From Diaporthe sp. PMI_573 (lineage: Eukaryota > Ascomycota > Sordariomycetes > Diaporthales > Diaporthaceae): a DNA stretch of 64,000 nt. The stretch covers positions 1 through 64,000 of the forward strand of contig JAJTUP010000048.1 in the NCBI GenBank assembly GCA_021399435.1, given 5' to 3'. The notes beneath the pieces are model-generated. The model ran no database searches. It had not been told where the DNA came from and worked only from the letters and a program-made list of their open reading frames with translations. The position numbers and the translations under genes were made by a program. Shown here one piece after another: positions 20,487-31,138 of this stretch (its first letter is position 1; every line of letters starts with the position of its first letter).

Positions 20487-21984
20487 TGTGAGAGGTATCG
20501 TGGGTGTGGAGAGAGTGCTCCGACGCGGTATCTTGTGATTTGGGCCTGGAAATGAATGCTTAAAATATGGTTCAGTTGAAGTGTGCAACTAATCGAAAGT
20601 GAAAAAGTAAGAAATTGAATAATAAGAAACAATTTTGAATTCAATCCTTTACTGAGGACTGTTCTACCTTTTGGATTTTCTTGTTGATCTTAGCGGCCTA
20701 ACAAGGTTGGTCATAGCCAATCATTTATCTCATAATCACAAAAGCAGTGAACAGACGCTCAACGACACAAACCTCACGGTATCAAATCCTAGAATAGATT
20801 TGTTCTCGAAATACAAAACGACATCCCAATACAATGCATCCTACTACAATGTCTGGCCCTCCCTGTTTATTTGCCGTCGAACGTGGAGAGCTTACCGCCC
20901 CTCCTGCTGGATACTCCACAAGCGATGATTTTCTAGCGGAGACACAGACTCAATCGCTCGTCTCCGGCCAGTTTCCGAGACTCAATGACCGGGATCAGAA
21001 TAAGCTCGCATTTGGAGATGAGAGAAGCTCTTGATCGGTTCGCTCAGTTCTTTCCAAATGGCGGGGGCGGTACCGCACGCCCACAAACGGAGCTGGATAT
21101 TAGCATCGAAATGGGCACATCTAGGGTTTTTTTAGGTTTTGTTTAAAAAAAAAAAAAAAAGCCTCCACCGAACCTCACTTTATCCATTAGAATGCAGACA
21201 AGTAGTACGTCATACCTTTCGGTCTACATAGAATACTCAGGAACAACGGGGTCAGCTTTAGGAAAGACTCTCGCCCCCGACGTAGTGGCCCGAATCCACG
21301 CACAGAACAAGGAAGGCTTACATTGTAGGATGCCAGCTGACTAGGTTGCCCTTTTACACTGCCTCGGTCCCTAGAAGCTGTAGTTCGGCGACGTTTGGAC
21401 GCCGGACGTCGCATGTTGCGGACCACGGGGCAACGGCCGGTCTGCGAGCAAGATTGCTGCCGTTGAGCCTTTATCAAGCCGATACGCGATGGTTTTACCT
21501 ATCCTCTGTCAGCTGCTGCAGAAAATAGATTGAGCAGGCGAGCGCATTCCGATATGAGCAGCAACAGGGTGCGTTTACTCGCAAAATCACTATTAACTCC
21601 TTGACGCTCGCATTCCACGAATCAGCGGTACTAGTGGTGCTTTTAGATATTTATATTCAGTCTCGAGACTTTTGTCTTTAGGAAGACGACAGCTGAATTT
21701 TGAAAAGCTGCGATATCTCCCTCCTCAAACCTGATACTCTAATCTTTGTTTGACAGCTTCACTTTGCAAGGTACAGTGCTTCCGCTTAGCATTGTACTTT
21801 TGTTATAAACCCCACTTCTTAAAGCTACCTTTTATAAATGGAGCATGCTTAATGCTCAATAGTGTACTTCGAGACATTTTACATGCTCTACGGTACTTTA
21901 TACTGTGAAGCAGGCGGTTACCTGTAGTGATCTATAATATCGGCCTTTATGCCTATCGTTGAGTAAATTATAACCATGAATACA
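20487..21984. other. intergenic, poly-A tract, no supported gene
   Basis: Short frames only. A frame of 66 codons at 20834-21034 begins at an ATG in reasonable context but shows no motif. A run of about 16 adenines is at 21146-21161 on the plus strand. The AT-rich part from 21800 to 21975 is unremarkable. Confidence 0.4.
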
Positions 21985-22782
21985 TTACATATACATACCC
22001 ACTCTCAACAACCTGACCACATACTGCAAAGGACTCCACGAAATCGAATCATCAACACAAGTGCGTTCTGTCTCGTTGTCGTCGTCTTCGTTATCCTCGC
22101 CTTCGATATCTTCGTCTTCGCTGTCCGAGTCGGCCGACGGCGGCTCTGGCGGAAACGAGGGCCACACCTCTCGGATCGCCTTCATCGATGTAACAGGTGC
22201 AGGCTTCTTCTCCCCTTTTATCCGCACATGGTTGAAGTAGGGGTCTGGGTGCTTCTTGTCAAAGCCCGTGAGCCACGTGTGCCCGTCAATTGGACGAAGC
22301 CTAAAATCACGAAATTTTTGTTTGCTCGACCAACAACCTATCTTATGAGGTGGTAGAATCATGGCGCAGGAGTAGCCGGTTTGATCGATAATCGTGCATC
22401 CTGAGTCCCACATATCCTCCTTACCCCAGTCAGGGTCCGCGTTCCACGGCCGCGGCTTCACCCTGTTTAGGCCCCAATTCTCCCAGCTGAACGTAACGGC
22501 ACCAAGGAATAGACATGTCTCAATGAATGGGAACCGGGGCACGTAGGCCTTAACACACTCTTTGTCAAGGTTGCGGAGTTCTTCGTTCAGTTCTCGTTTC
22601 CGAACATCAGAAAGGGGCTCACGCGTCTTCTTCCTGTATTCGATACGCTCCATTTCCACATCCCGGCTCCATTCGTAATCAGAGATGGTCTCTGCGTGAG
22701 CCAAGTCGAGTTCGACATATCTCGGATTAAGGTACGTCATAATTCTGCCGATTACTGCTCGCCCGATATTAGCATCTATCAT
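21985..22782 (-). CDS. unknown protein with acidic tail, 265 residues or more
   Basis: Minus-strand frame from the ATG at 22782. Helical N-terminus (MTYLNPRYVELDLAHAETIS), a charged segment (EYRKKTREPLSDVRKREL), a Trp-rich core (FSWENWGLNRVKPRPWNADPDW, SCAMILPPHKIGCWSSKQKFRDFRL, GHTWLTGFDKKHPDPYF) and a very acidic tail (SDSEDEDIEGEDNEDDDNE). No recognised domain. A protein-like frame continues upstream in the same reading frame to about 22977, interrupted by one TAG at 22788-22786. A 57-nt intron from GTGCAAG to TATATAG would remove that stop in frame, so a 5' exon is possible. The last residues after the acidic tail may also lie beyond a small intron. The exact gene model is uncertain. Confidence 0.55.
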   Translation of the reverse strand: MIDANIGRAVIGRIMTYLNPRYVELDLAHAETISDYEWSRDVEMERIEYRKKTREPLSDVRKRELNEELRNLDKECVKAYVPRFPFIETCLFLGAVTFSWENWGLNRVKPRPWNADPDWGKEDMWDSGCTIIDQTGYSCAMILPPHKIGCWSSKQKFRDFRLRPIDGHTWLTGFDKKHPDPYFNHVRIKGEKKPAPVTSMKAIREVWPSFPPEPPSADSDSEDEDIEGEDNEDDDNETERTCVDDSISWSPLQYVVRLLRVGMYM

Positions 22783-23337
22783 TACCTATATAGAGAGGCC
22801 AGGCCGGCTAGAGTGGATAAGGGAATATATCAAGCCTTGCACCACTTCCCAACCGCGCCTACTCTTGATAGACTTCGCAGCTTGACTCGTTGCTTCGGAG
22901 CATCTTGTACCACTAATTTCGACGGATTTGAGAAGATCAAGCCAGCGTTGGATAAAATTATGTAGACTGTCCTTCATGGCCTCGTGGCTCTGAAGGCCAA
23001 GTAAGCCAGCAATCGCTCGTCCCAAGAGCCCTCGACAGGGATAAATTCGCGAGCAGTCATCAACCAAGAATTTGACTCTCCCAATGCCTAGCCTATGGGC
23101 ACAGTCAGGGTTGCAAAAGGAGCGGATAATGTCTTAGGCCTTTGGGGAAGTTGGCGATTCGTGTAGGAAGATCATGGTCTCTTCGACAATTCTGTAAGTC
23201 TGTATGGTCTCTTGACGCAACGCCTTCCAGACAATCCAGGTACAGGGCGGGGGTTGTCTATACTTTGAGGTCTCCACGGGTTAGGGTTGTGCATGAGTCA
23301 TAACCAGGTACAAGTGCAAGCCATTTCCCTGAAACTG

Positions 23338-23687
23338 ATGTCAACTCCCTTCCCTTCGACCACGTATGTACTTGAAGAGATGTCAGCCTCAAACAATATC
23401 GAAACCTTACTGGCAGCTCCAACAGCCTTGGCTCAAGATGTCTGCGACGTGCAGCGACTACTGGAAAAGTCATGCCAAGTGCTCGAGAATGCCGATAACG
23501 TCAACTTTATCAACTTTACAGAGCGTCTCGTATTAGTCGGAGATCTGCACGGTTTGGAATGGAGTTCCCGGTCATAAATAGCAATACTAACACCTTTGCA
23601 GGCAACATCGATAACCTTCGCGCAATCATACAAAGAGAAGGAGAACCATCTATTCATAGTCAACTAATCAGTCAACTAACTGGCTGA
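23338..23687 (+). pseudogene. N-terminal fragment of a PPP-type metallophosphatase
   Basis: Exons 23338-23551 and 23602-23687 are separated by a 50-nt intron (GTTTGG ... TACTAACAC ... GCAG). Joined, they read to LVLVGDLHG at the exon end and continue NIDNLRAIIQREGEPS. GDxHG is the first metal-binding motif of the PPP family (PP1/PP2A/calcineurin type), and the approach to it (a helix ending before a hydrophobic strand) is as expected. The GDxxDRG, GNHE and later motifs are absent. After PSIH the frame enters a degenerate repeat of GTCAACTAA-like words and stops at 23687. The gene is broken at that point. Confidence 0.7.
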
Positions 23688-24651
23688 CTTCTGTGGCGAC
23701 GGGTAAGTCATCTAATTGGCTGACTTGCCAGTCGACTTGCCGGCTTATTTGGTGTGATTGGTCTAAGTACGCTTGTTTTGGTTTAATTAGGCAACTAGTT
23801 GGTCGACTGCCAACATGAAGCGTCGTTATGTACTCGCCGCTCTCGGCATCCCAAACCTTACGTGCAAGCGATATGCCGGCCGTCCGATGAGGTCACGGAT
23901 GTGACCCAGTCGCTTTGGCCTTCGAGCGTTACCAAAAGTTCTTTTTTTACCGACTCCGGACATATGGTTTTCGAAATTGAGGGACCTCGCTATGACGCAT
24001 CTGCCGATAGGATTGGATGAGCGTGAGGTCTAGGGATTTAAGGAACTTTAAAATTAAACTGTTAAATATCTACGTCTTCACTTTTAAGATAAGAATTTCT
24101 AAATTAAGAAACAAAGTAGTGGCTGATTGCCCGAAAACAGCAGACATGAATCAAGTTATTGTGCAAATGATATTCAGAATCGTAAAGCTTGATTGCAGTA
24201 CTGTATGTACATATCATAAATGAAGAAATTTATTTTTAATCCCGTGATGTGAATTCCTTATTCTGAGAAGGGGCAGATATGGCGTGATAGCCTCCGGGAA
24301 AGATCCGCTATGGGAGGCACACAACGAGGACAGCTGTCAGCGTGGGCTAACCCCAGCACGAAATACCGCGATTTCAATCAAGCTTCCAAGTTTTGAATAA
24401 TTCCTCACTGATAATCCCTAAGAAAGTTGGGACTAATTATAAGTATCCTTTTTTTTTTTTAAAAAAAAAAAAAAGAAAAAAATAGAAAAGACTAACTCTA
24501 AAAATGAGCTTGATTTGCTTGACTTATAGTGTTAAAGCAGGTCTTCACGAATTTTGGGTTGTATTTCTGTTCTGCATGTATGCTCAGGGGCATAGGAATT
24601 GCGATTCTGCTCTAGTTCCTTTTATCATATAAAGATCTTGCTTCCTTATTG
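23688..24651. other. intergenic with degenerate repeats and a T12-A14 tract
   Basis: From 23658 to about 23815 there are many variants of GTCAACTAA, GGCTGACTT and GTCGACTTGCC, resembling a decayed short-word repeat. At 24449-24474 twelve T are followed directly by fourteen A, a perfect palindrome that could form a hairpin. No gene is seen. Confidence 0.5.
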
Positions 24652-24855
24652 TGTTGGAAGTTTTGCAGGTTCCCCTCAACTGCAGGGATGACAGGGCTGT
24701 AAAACAGGGCGATGAGGCCACCAAAGGTGGCCATGCATTGGGCTAAATTGTAGGCGAACACAGGGCACAACACAAGGCTAAACGCAAGGCAGATTAGTGC
24801 GGCAGAGCCGCACAAAGACGTCCTGCACATAGCTATATGATGAAGCTGCTTTTCA
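24652..24855. repeat. 204-bp dispersed repeat, copy 1
   Basis: This block recurs at 55309-55512 in the same orientation and I find no base difference between the copies. It begins TGTTGGAAGTTTTGC and ends TTTTCA, so it has the TG...CA ends of an LTR, and TGTTGGAA is a common LTR start. I see no matching target-site duplication at either copy. On the minus strand the block is open through its length and encodes a hydrophobic run (SAALICLAFSLVLCPVFAYN), which is probably chance. A solo LTR is the best guess; some other short mobile repeat is possible. Confidence 0.75.
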
Positions 24856-25311
24856 TGTATTATTGAGAACAAGCAACATACATGCAACATCGCATTTTGG
24901 AAGAATTGACACATCTTCATCATTGCACCCAACAAACCTGTTTCCTGTGCTATCTCACAACATATTGTAGATGGAGAATCATTGTTTGATGTAAGTGCAG
25001 AGTGTGGGTAAGCCCTATAAGCTTGTATAAGGTTACGCGTTCCGAATATGTATCCCTGAGTCCTACCTCGTCCGAAGCATCGGAGACTGTCATTCTTAAA
25101 ACGATTTCTTTATATCTTAAAGTAGTGTACGCTTACAGCCCTCACTCAAATCCAGCCTCAGAGAATCCTATATAATGCAGTGAATGTACCATAATTTCTC
25201 TAGGTAGCGACTCGTTTCCATCTCTCAATTATAATATAAACGCCTAGTATCATCTTAAGACACGTCGTGTTACAGAACAATTATAAATCATTTCTTTCTC
25301 TATAGAGCAAC

Positions 25312-26745
25312 ATGACTTTTCTATACCGTATTGAACAGGCTTTGAACAATGCCACTTTTACCGATGTCGGAAATACTCGAATTTTTAAAACCTGGCAACC
25401 TGAGAGAAAAGAGAATGTCGCAAATTCTTGGATGAACCTCTACACAGAGGGGAAGTACAAGAAAGCAGAGGGGGTTTTGATAGAGACCCTTGTACACATG
25501 AAACGGGGAGACCCCGTCAAACTTGCAATTCTAAATAACATGGCTTCAATATACGTGAAGCAGATGAAGCACACCGAGGCAAAAGATATACTTAATCTCA
25601 CATTAATGAAGATGCAACAAGAGGGTCATTCTCAAACGGAGACACTCGTCTGCAAGTGCAACCTAGCATCTGTGTATGCGATACTGGATAACAAGGATAA
25701 AGCCGAAACTCTGGTCCTGGAGGTACTAGCATCTTTACAACAGCCGAATAGCCTAAAAGACCCTTTCGTGCAGAAAACAACCAAGATACTTGAGTATCTT
25801 GCTAAAATGCAGCGCAGGCTTTCACAATCACATCCACCTACAATCGGGAGAATTCAGCCAAAAGGATTTATCCAATTCACGCTCTTCCCCTCGCTACCTC
25901 CTGAAATCCGCAATCTAGTCTGGGAATTCGCAGCAGCCCATATCGTAATGCAGTCTAAAATTGTCACACTTCTTGTGCAGGATGACAAGATCAAAATGGC
26001 CTATACCCGGACCCAAAACCTGCCTTTGGTGTGTAAAGAAAGCTATGCAATTTATTTTGAGCAATATGCCGGTCACAATCATAATACTGTGATGTTTGGG
26101 GACCATGAAAATCGCCTGGCTGTCAATTTTGCACACGATATCTTCAACATCACAGGTCAAATTAACACTGTTAATGATCGTTTAAAGACAAACTTCCTAC
26201 CTTTCCAGAGGATCGCACTCCAGGAATCATTTTCTTCTGTCCACGCCTTCCTTCATCATCTTCCTAATCTGCAAGAATTATGGGCATTATTCAAATACTG
26301 GGAAGGGCTTGATCTCTTGTCGGCAGACGAATGTCAACAAGTATGGTCGGAGCACCACTGCGACGAATTTCCCAACGACTATAGAAATCTTGATTGTGTC
26401 AGGTCTTACAAAACACCTTGCCCAATTTGCTATTGGCGCTGCGGATTCGGCCATATAGATGAAAATGCTATGGCACCCCTGGCATGTTTGAATCATAACT
26501 TCGTGCTTACATATTCATCTTCGCTACCAGTACTCCCTTCGGCCAACGATATAGTGCTATCCAAGAAGCCAATGCTCCGATGGACCCGGCGTAGCAAGTC
26601 TGACCTTTTGTATCCATCGAAACACTTTCTCGACTGCGAAAGGAGGGAACACTTTCGTTCTATTGCGTTAGAGTACTTCCAGAAGGTCGGTGTAACACGT
26701 GATGTGATACAAGGCCTCATCGACAGGACGTATTCAACCAAATAG
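25312..26745 (+). CDS. TPR and 2EXR domain protein, 477 residues
   Basis: Single exon from the ATG at 25312. Residues about 35-165 contain tetratricopeptide-like helical pairs: WMNLYTEGKYKKAEGVLIETL, LAILNNMASIYVKQMKHTEA, LVCKCNLASVYAILDNKDKAETL. This is the pattern of the TPR arrays that follow NACHT or stand alone in fungal proteins. From about residue 188 a 2EXR domain begins with FTLFPSLPPEIRNLVWEFA and continues through LPLVCKESYAIYFEQY and a cysteine-rich stretch (CPICYWRCGFGHIDE). 2EXR domains are a large, mostly uncharacterised family in Pezizomycotina. No signal peptide or membrane segment. The combination of a TPR head with a 2EXR body is uncommon as far as I know. The next frame (26779) begins 33 bp after its stop. 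Confidence 0.8.
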   Translation: MTFLYRIEQALNNATFTDVGNTRIFKTWQPERKENVANSWMNLYTEGKYKKAEGVLIETLVHMKRGDPVKLAILNNMASIYVKQMKHTEAKDILNLTLMKMQQEGHSQTETLVCKCNLASVYAILDNKDKAETLVLEVLASLQQPNSLKDPFVQKTTKILEYLAKMQRRLSQSHPPTIGRIQPKGFIQFTLFPSLPPEIRNLVWEFAAAHIVMQSKIVTLLVQDDKIKMAYTRTQNLPLVCKESYAIYFEQYAGHNHNTVMFGDHENRLAVNFAHDIFNITGQINTVNDRLKTNFLPFQRIALQESFSSVHAFLHHLPNLQELWALFKYWEGLDLLSADECQQVWSEHHCDEFPNDYRNLDCVRSYKTPCPICYWRCGFGHIDENAMAPLACLNHNFVLTYSSSLPVLPSANDIVLSKKPMLRWTRRSKSDLLYPSKHFLDCERREHFRSIALEYFQKVGVTRDVIQGLIDRTYSTK

Positions 26746-26778
26746 GACTATCCAAAGTCCGACCCACCTCAGATTATT

Positions 26779-27186
26779 GTGCCCTGGCTCAGTGATTTCT
26801 TCAAACTCAGTCGGACAACCAGAGACTATGTTGACTTAGTCTATAGGAAGACTATGGTTTCGGAAAGGCAGCAAAAGTACCTGAAAATGCATTTATATGG
26901 CAATATCTGGGCAGCGCTGAGTTTTCTCGGCGTTGAAACTTTCGCTCATAGCAAGAGCGATGACAGCATAGATGACCTGATCGCAAACTTCCTCTTTGAA
27001 CAGACGAAACAAATGTCTGGATTTCCGTTCGAATTTGACAGGGAAGATTTAGTATACCGGGCCCACAGTCTAACCTGGGGTCTCGATGAGCTTAAGGCTA
27101 TCGCAGGACGGTGGATGGCGGGGAAGGACGAGAACAAGTTGCTGCGGCGGGGTAAAGACCTTTTCAAAATGGAATTTCAGGCCTGA
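26779..27186 (+). pseudogene. single-module relative of the 17833 protein, without a proper start
   Basis: The frame has no ATG before codon 26 (26854), yet coding similarity starts earlier: LSRTTRDYVDLVYRKTM here matches LKQTTKDQVHLVYCSAM in the 17833 protein. The module follows: IWAALSFLG against ISKALKLLGG, a DD-containing helix, then LTWGLDELKAIAGRWMAGKDEN against WSFDDLKVTTAMLMQGKDED. It stops ten residues later, without the second module, the basic linker or the C-terminal part. An upstream exon could exist, but the neighbouring 2EXR gene ends only 33 bp before, so a truncated copy is more likely. Confidence 0.6.
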
Positions 27187-27771
27187 TTCCTTCTTCTCTT
27201 TTGTCCCTGGGATAGGTTGATCGATTTGAGTCGAGCTTTTATTATGCGCTTCTTGTCTGTTCCCGAGTTTAAAGACGAGGAAGTGGATGGTCGTTGTCTG
27301 TAGTTGAATTAACTCTAATTTCTGAGTTGCTCGGTCCGGCTGCGGGGAGAAAAGTTGCAAGGCTGAAGACAAATGTGGATTTCGGAGGTCGGTAGAAGTC
27401 ATTTGGGTTGAATACACATCCCTCTCGGATGGCTGAACGGGTTTCTCGAGCAGTTGGAGGTCTCCTACCGACTTCACAGGACTTGAGCTTCGCTTTCCTG
27501 GAGACGACAACGATTCATGCGTAAAAGAACCGTGCCTGGTCTTTCAAAAATACCAGCCGTTGGCGACCGTCGATAGCGACCGTTTCTGGGATTTTCAAGT
27601 TTTCAACGGCGCTACAGTACAGTACTAATTACTGTAAGGAATTAACTTTCAGAACAATTCTTTATACAGTATTTCAAAGGCGGGCAAGCCAGTAATTGCA
27701 GTGTATTATAGTATTTCCCCGGAGGGTCATGGTAGATTATCCTTTTAAAACCTCATGTAGGCTTTAATATT
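27187..27771. other. intergenic, no supported gene
   Basis: A minus-strand frame of 146 codons (27070-27510) overlaps the end of the 26779 frame, is not recognisable and is treated as a shadow. Nothing else is seen. Confidence 0.45.
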
Positions 27772-28150
27772 CTAAATACACGGAACACCGGCTAGACTTA
27801 ATTTGACTTGTTGCAGAGCACTATTTACCTGGCATTCGTCGAAGCTTTCGAGAGCTGCTCGCTTCGCCATGTCCTCGAGGTACCTGGATGCTATTAAAAC
27901 CTCGCGAGGGTATGTCTGTAACACTTTAAATGATATGCAACTCAACGTTTCGTTTAATATAAAGTGACTTTTACTTTTCACCTGTCAACACCTGTTTCCT
28001 ACGCCGGTCACGGTTTACTTACATCATTTTCTCGGCCTCGTCGGAGCATGTTGCCAGAACCAGTGGCGATGATCCTATAAGACAAGCCCATCGCTTTCCT
28101 TATCCTGCGAAGGACTTCCTTGCGACCTAGTGGTTGCTTCTGGCTAGCAA
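27772..28150 (-). pseudogene. decayed inverted copy of the 5345-6313 gene
   Basis: On the minus strand the last exon reads HFILNETLSCISFKVLQTY and PREVLIASRYLEDMAKRAALESFDECQ in step with exon 3 at 6106-6313. Upstream, the intron 2 donor GTAAGTAAACCGTGACC matches GTAAGTAAGCCATGACC of the intact gene, and the intron ends at the same AAAAG. The preceding exon part (SQKQPLGRKEVLRRIRK) is recognisable but has lost five bases in the GATAAGG..AAAGCG stretch, shifting the frame. Similarity ends near 28150. Exon 1 and most of exon 2 are missing. The copy confirms the splice structure of the intact gene. Confidence 0.85.
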
Positions 28151-28318
28151 GACTCATGTTAACAGCAATACTGGCATTTCAATTCTTTGGCGCGAATTGG
28201 CCGGATGGTGCAATATATTTCAGTTGAGAAGGACATAGGCTGTCCCGGTTCACATCTATCAATAATAAGCATTCATCGAGCACAGATAGATCGTGATTTA
28301 AAGCCATTCCTTGCCGAG

Positions 28319-30233
28319 CTACCGAGCCCCGAGCAAGGGGTCGAGCTCCTGCCTCTTGCGCGCCGGCTGCCCGATATCGCTCTCCTCACCCTCTGCGTCA
28401 TCGGGGCCGTTGAGCCGCGGCGGCGGCCCAGCGAACGCGGAGGGGGACATGGCCGACCCATACCTATCCACCCAAAGCTTGCGCATGACCTCGTAGATGA
28501 ACAGGAATTGCGGCTCAGCCTGTACCATGCTGCGTCGCTGCTCGCGCAATTGGTTCACCGTGCGGAAGATGAGATCGTTGCGCTCCGGCTCCGCGAGGGC
28601 CGCGGGCTGTTCCTCGACATCCATCTTGACGTCCGAGTCGTGGTCGCTCGGATGGTGGCCATTGTGGCTGTCGCCTTCTGTGTTGGCGGAACCACCCTCA
28701 TCTGTTCTGTGCCGGAAGTGTGAAGGTGAGTCCCAATTCTCCAATACGCCCGCGTCCAACTCGCGCATGAGGTGCTCCAACGCGATGAACGTGCCGCTGC
28801 GTCCCACGCCCGCGCTGCAGTGCACGATGCGAGGGGTTCTCGGGGCTGGCGTTCTTTTCGCGAGACAGGCTCATCAATGCGAAAAAGCTTCCAAGGTCCT
28901 CAAAGGCTGGGACACCGAAGTCAGGCCAATTCTTGTACAGGAAATGCCATACGATGCGCTCCTCATACTCCCGTCGCAACTCTTTCCGGTGTGCAGTGGT
29001 TGATTCCCCGAGCTCTATCTTGACGCATTTATCATCACTACCATCTTCCTCTGTCAAATCATCTGGAGCGTTCTTGAGAGGTGATAACATCTTAATGTCG
29101 CCGCTGCCGTCGACTGCATCAACCGGTGTTGTTGGGCTATACCTCTCGTCATTGCTACGAGTCTTGGTGGCTTTGCTTGGACTCTTGTACGATCGTATGA
29201 CCAACTTCCGTAGTTCAATGGCGTCTCCGGCCTTAGTCTCCTCGATTGCCTCACAATGCACGGTTGCTCTGAATGCGTCGCCGAATTCGTCCCTCTCGTT
29301 GATCTCCAGGGGCGCATCGCCAGGACTGCGCGGGAAATAAGGATAGCACTTCTCCATGTTTGCTTCGTGCGTCTCTGTCAGCATGACAACCACCGCGGGG
29401 CTTTCCAGTTGCTCAACCACCATGCGCCAAACGTGGTCCGTGGTATTCCGTTTGGGTCCTTGCATGGCGATGTATCGTTCCGGCCCGCCAACCTCAGGAT
29501 CTGACATCCCAAGTATTGCAGTATCCTCATTGCTTTGACCTTGTCCTTTCCGCCGAGCGGCTGACAGCGGCATAGTAGAGCTTAGGGTTATCGGCGACGC
29601 ATTTACATAGTCCACTTTGCCCGATGGGACGCGCAGCCTGACGCGATTGTTCTCCCATGGCTGGATGTTTATATACCTATCCAAAATCTTTAGATGGTCG
29701 CCAGTCACGCGCGCCCACTTGAAAGCCGGAGAGGAGTCCGTCAGGCTCTGCACAATGCGATTGCACTCCATCCAGACGATTCTCTGGAACTTGGCGACAA
29801 TTTCCTGCGGCGGCAGGGCGAGGAAAGAGGGCATTTTGGGGGTTTGACCCCTGGCGGAGTCGCTCTCCGTGTGTTGCAGTATGTCTTGTAATTGTGGATG
29901 CGAGTCTCTGCTGTCTCCTTCGACGGTGGCTGAGGTTGTCTGCGTGTTGTCAAGTCCATCGCAAATGTGTGTGGCGCCGATGTGCGAACATGGGAGGGAG
30001 CCGGTAGTCAGAGATCGTGTGCGCTTGTTGGAGAGGTTGAGTTCGCGCAGGGACAGTGAGGGCGGCGTCTCCTTCACGTTGTTGGGGGTTGGCGGGACAT
30101 GGAGAGGCCTCCGTGGCGAAGCGGGCTCGGGGGTAGTCTTGTCGGATCGCTGTGAGCCGTCAATTGTTCGAGTAGGTCGCGAGGGCGAGGCTTTTCTGCT
30201 CTTTCTTTCGAAGTCGGACCCAAGACGGTCCAT
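28319..30233 (-). pseudogene. protein tyrosine phosphatase with one frameshift
   Basis: Starts at the ATG at 30233 (MDRLGSDFERKSRK). A disordered, Ser/Pro-rich head of about 150 residues precedes a classical PTP domain: NNRVRLRVPSGKVDYVNAS (substrate-recognition loop), YIAMQGP, MLTETHE, the WPD loop NWPDFGVP, and the catalytic P-loop HCSAGVGRSGTF with the nucleophilic cysteine and arginine near 28820-28790, then the Q-loop region QLREQRRSMVQAEPQFLFIY. A long acidic insert lies before the Q-loop. The frame changes by one base just before the P-loop: there is one extra C in a four-C run (plus-strand GGGG at 28833-28836). With that base absent, the domain would be complete. This is either a recent inactivating indel or a sequence error in a homopolymer. 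Fungal PTPs of this kind dephosphorylate MAP kinases; that role is inference. Confidence 0.85.
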
Positions 30234-30570
30234 TTTGAAGTTAAGCCGACGATGTGGCTCTGTCAAGGTTGCTATGAATTTTGGTCGTCTGAGCGGCGGC
30301 CACTAGCTAGTGGATGAGACAAAATCGCGATCTAAGACACAGGCTGAGACAAGCGCTTGCGGACCTGGCGGGGGAAAAAAAAAAAAAGAACCCGGATAAA
30401 CCTTCTTTCTGCCTTGATCCAATCTCCGAAATCTTTCTGCTGGTGCCGGGCGCAAGGTTAGCACCTTGCAAACCGCGTTGGGTTTCTTCAGCTGTATTTG
30501 CATTATGTTGGCTGGTTTGGGATGCCCCGGGTGATTGTTCAATAACTCTTTGATTCATTGAGCCGCTAGT

Positions 30571-30975
30571 TCAGATACTCCCTCGGTCGCTACCAAAATC
30601 CACGACGGCAGACCCCGAGAAACCCTTGATGAAGACTTGTTCGTCAAGCTCGACAGTGATTAAAAGCTGGAACTTTGTGAATCTTCGCACCTTGTAGTGG
30701 ACCGTTATACCCTTGCCGACCTCACCCCCCCAAATAACTGCCGACCCACCGATAAATACGTCGTCCTCGATGACGATGCTCTTGCCTGTGCATAGCCCGT
30801 GGTCCCCGTTGCGCCGTCGCGGGTCTGTCGTCATAGCCGTCGTGTAGAAGCTGACGTTGGGCCCGATGACGACGTTGTTTCCGAGGGTCAGCTCGCACGC
30901 GTCTAGCACCGTGCAGTTGCGCCCCTTAGTGGTCAGATTATGCTGGGCGCGTATTGCGGCGCAGCCTGCTTGCAT
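30571..30975 (-). pseudogene. hexapeptide-repeat (maltose/galactoside-type) acetyltransferase remnant
   Basis: The minus-strand frame has left-handed beta-helix hexapeptide repeats in the order of the NodL/maltose acetyltransferase family: NCTVLDACELTLGNNVVIGPNVSFYTTA, TDPRRRNGDHG, GKSIVIEDDVFIGGSAVIWGG and GKGITV. The N-terminal maltose-acetyltransferase helix domain is missing, as is the usual close of the repeat (a GAGSVVTKDVP-type segment); after GITVH the frame becomes unrelated. Known members acetylate sugars with acetyl-CoA. This copy has lost both ends and is not expected to work. Confidence 0.7.
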
Positions 30976-31138
30976 GGGTCTCAAACAGGTTGTCTCCGCA
31001 CGCTCCCTCGCCTGTCCCTATCTCGCCTCAGTTTCCCTGGTGCTTCTCCTTCTCCTTCTCCTTTGAACCAGACAAGATCCAGCCCTGCCAACAAGGCCAA
31101 CGTGGACGAATATTTTGCCCCTATCCTGTCCATGGACG

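Noticed and set aside
23281..23300. TTAGGG word suggesting telomeric sequence
   Set aside because: It occurs once and is not tandem.
24612..24935. Minus-strand open frame with a hydrophobic run
   Set aside because: The hydrophobic part lies wholly within the 204-bp repeat, and its two ends differ between copies, so the frame is a by-product of the repeat.
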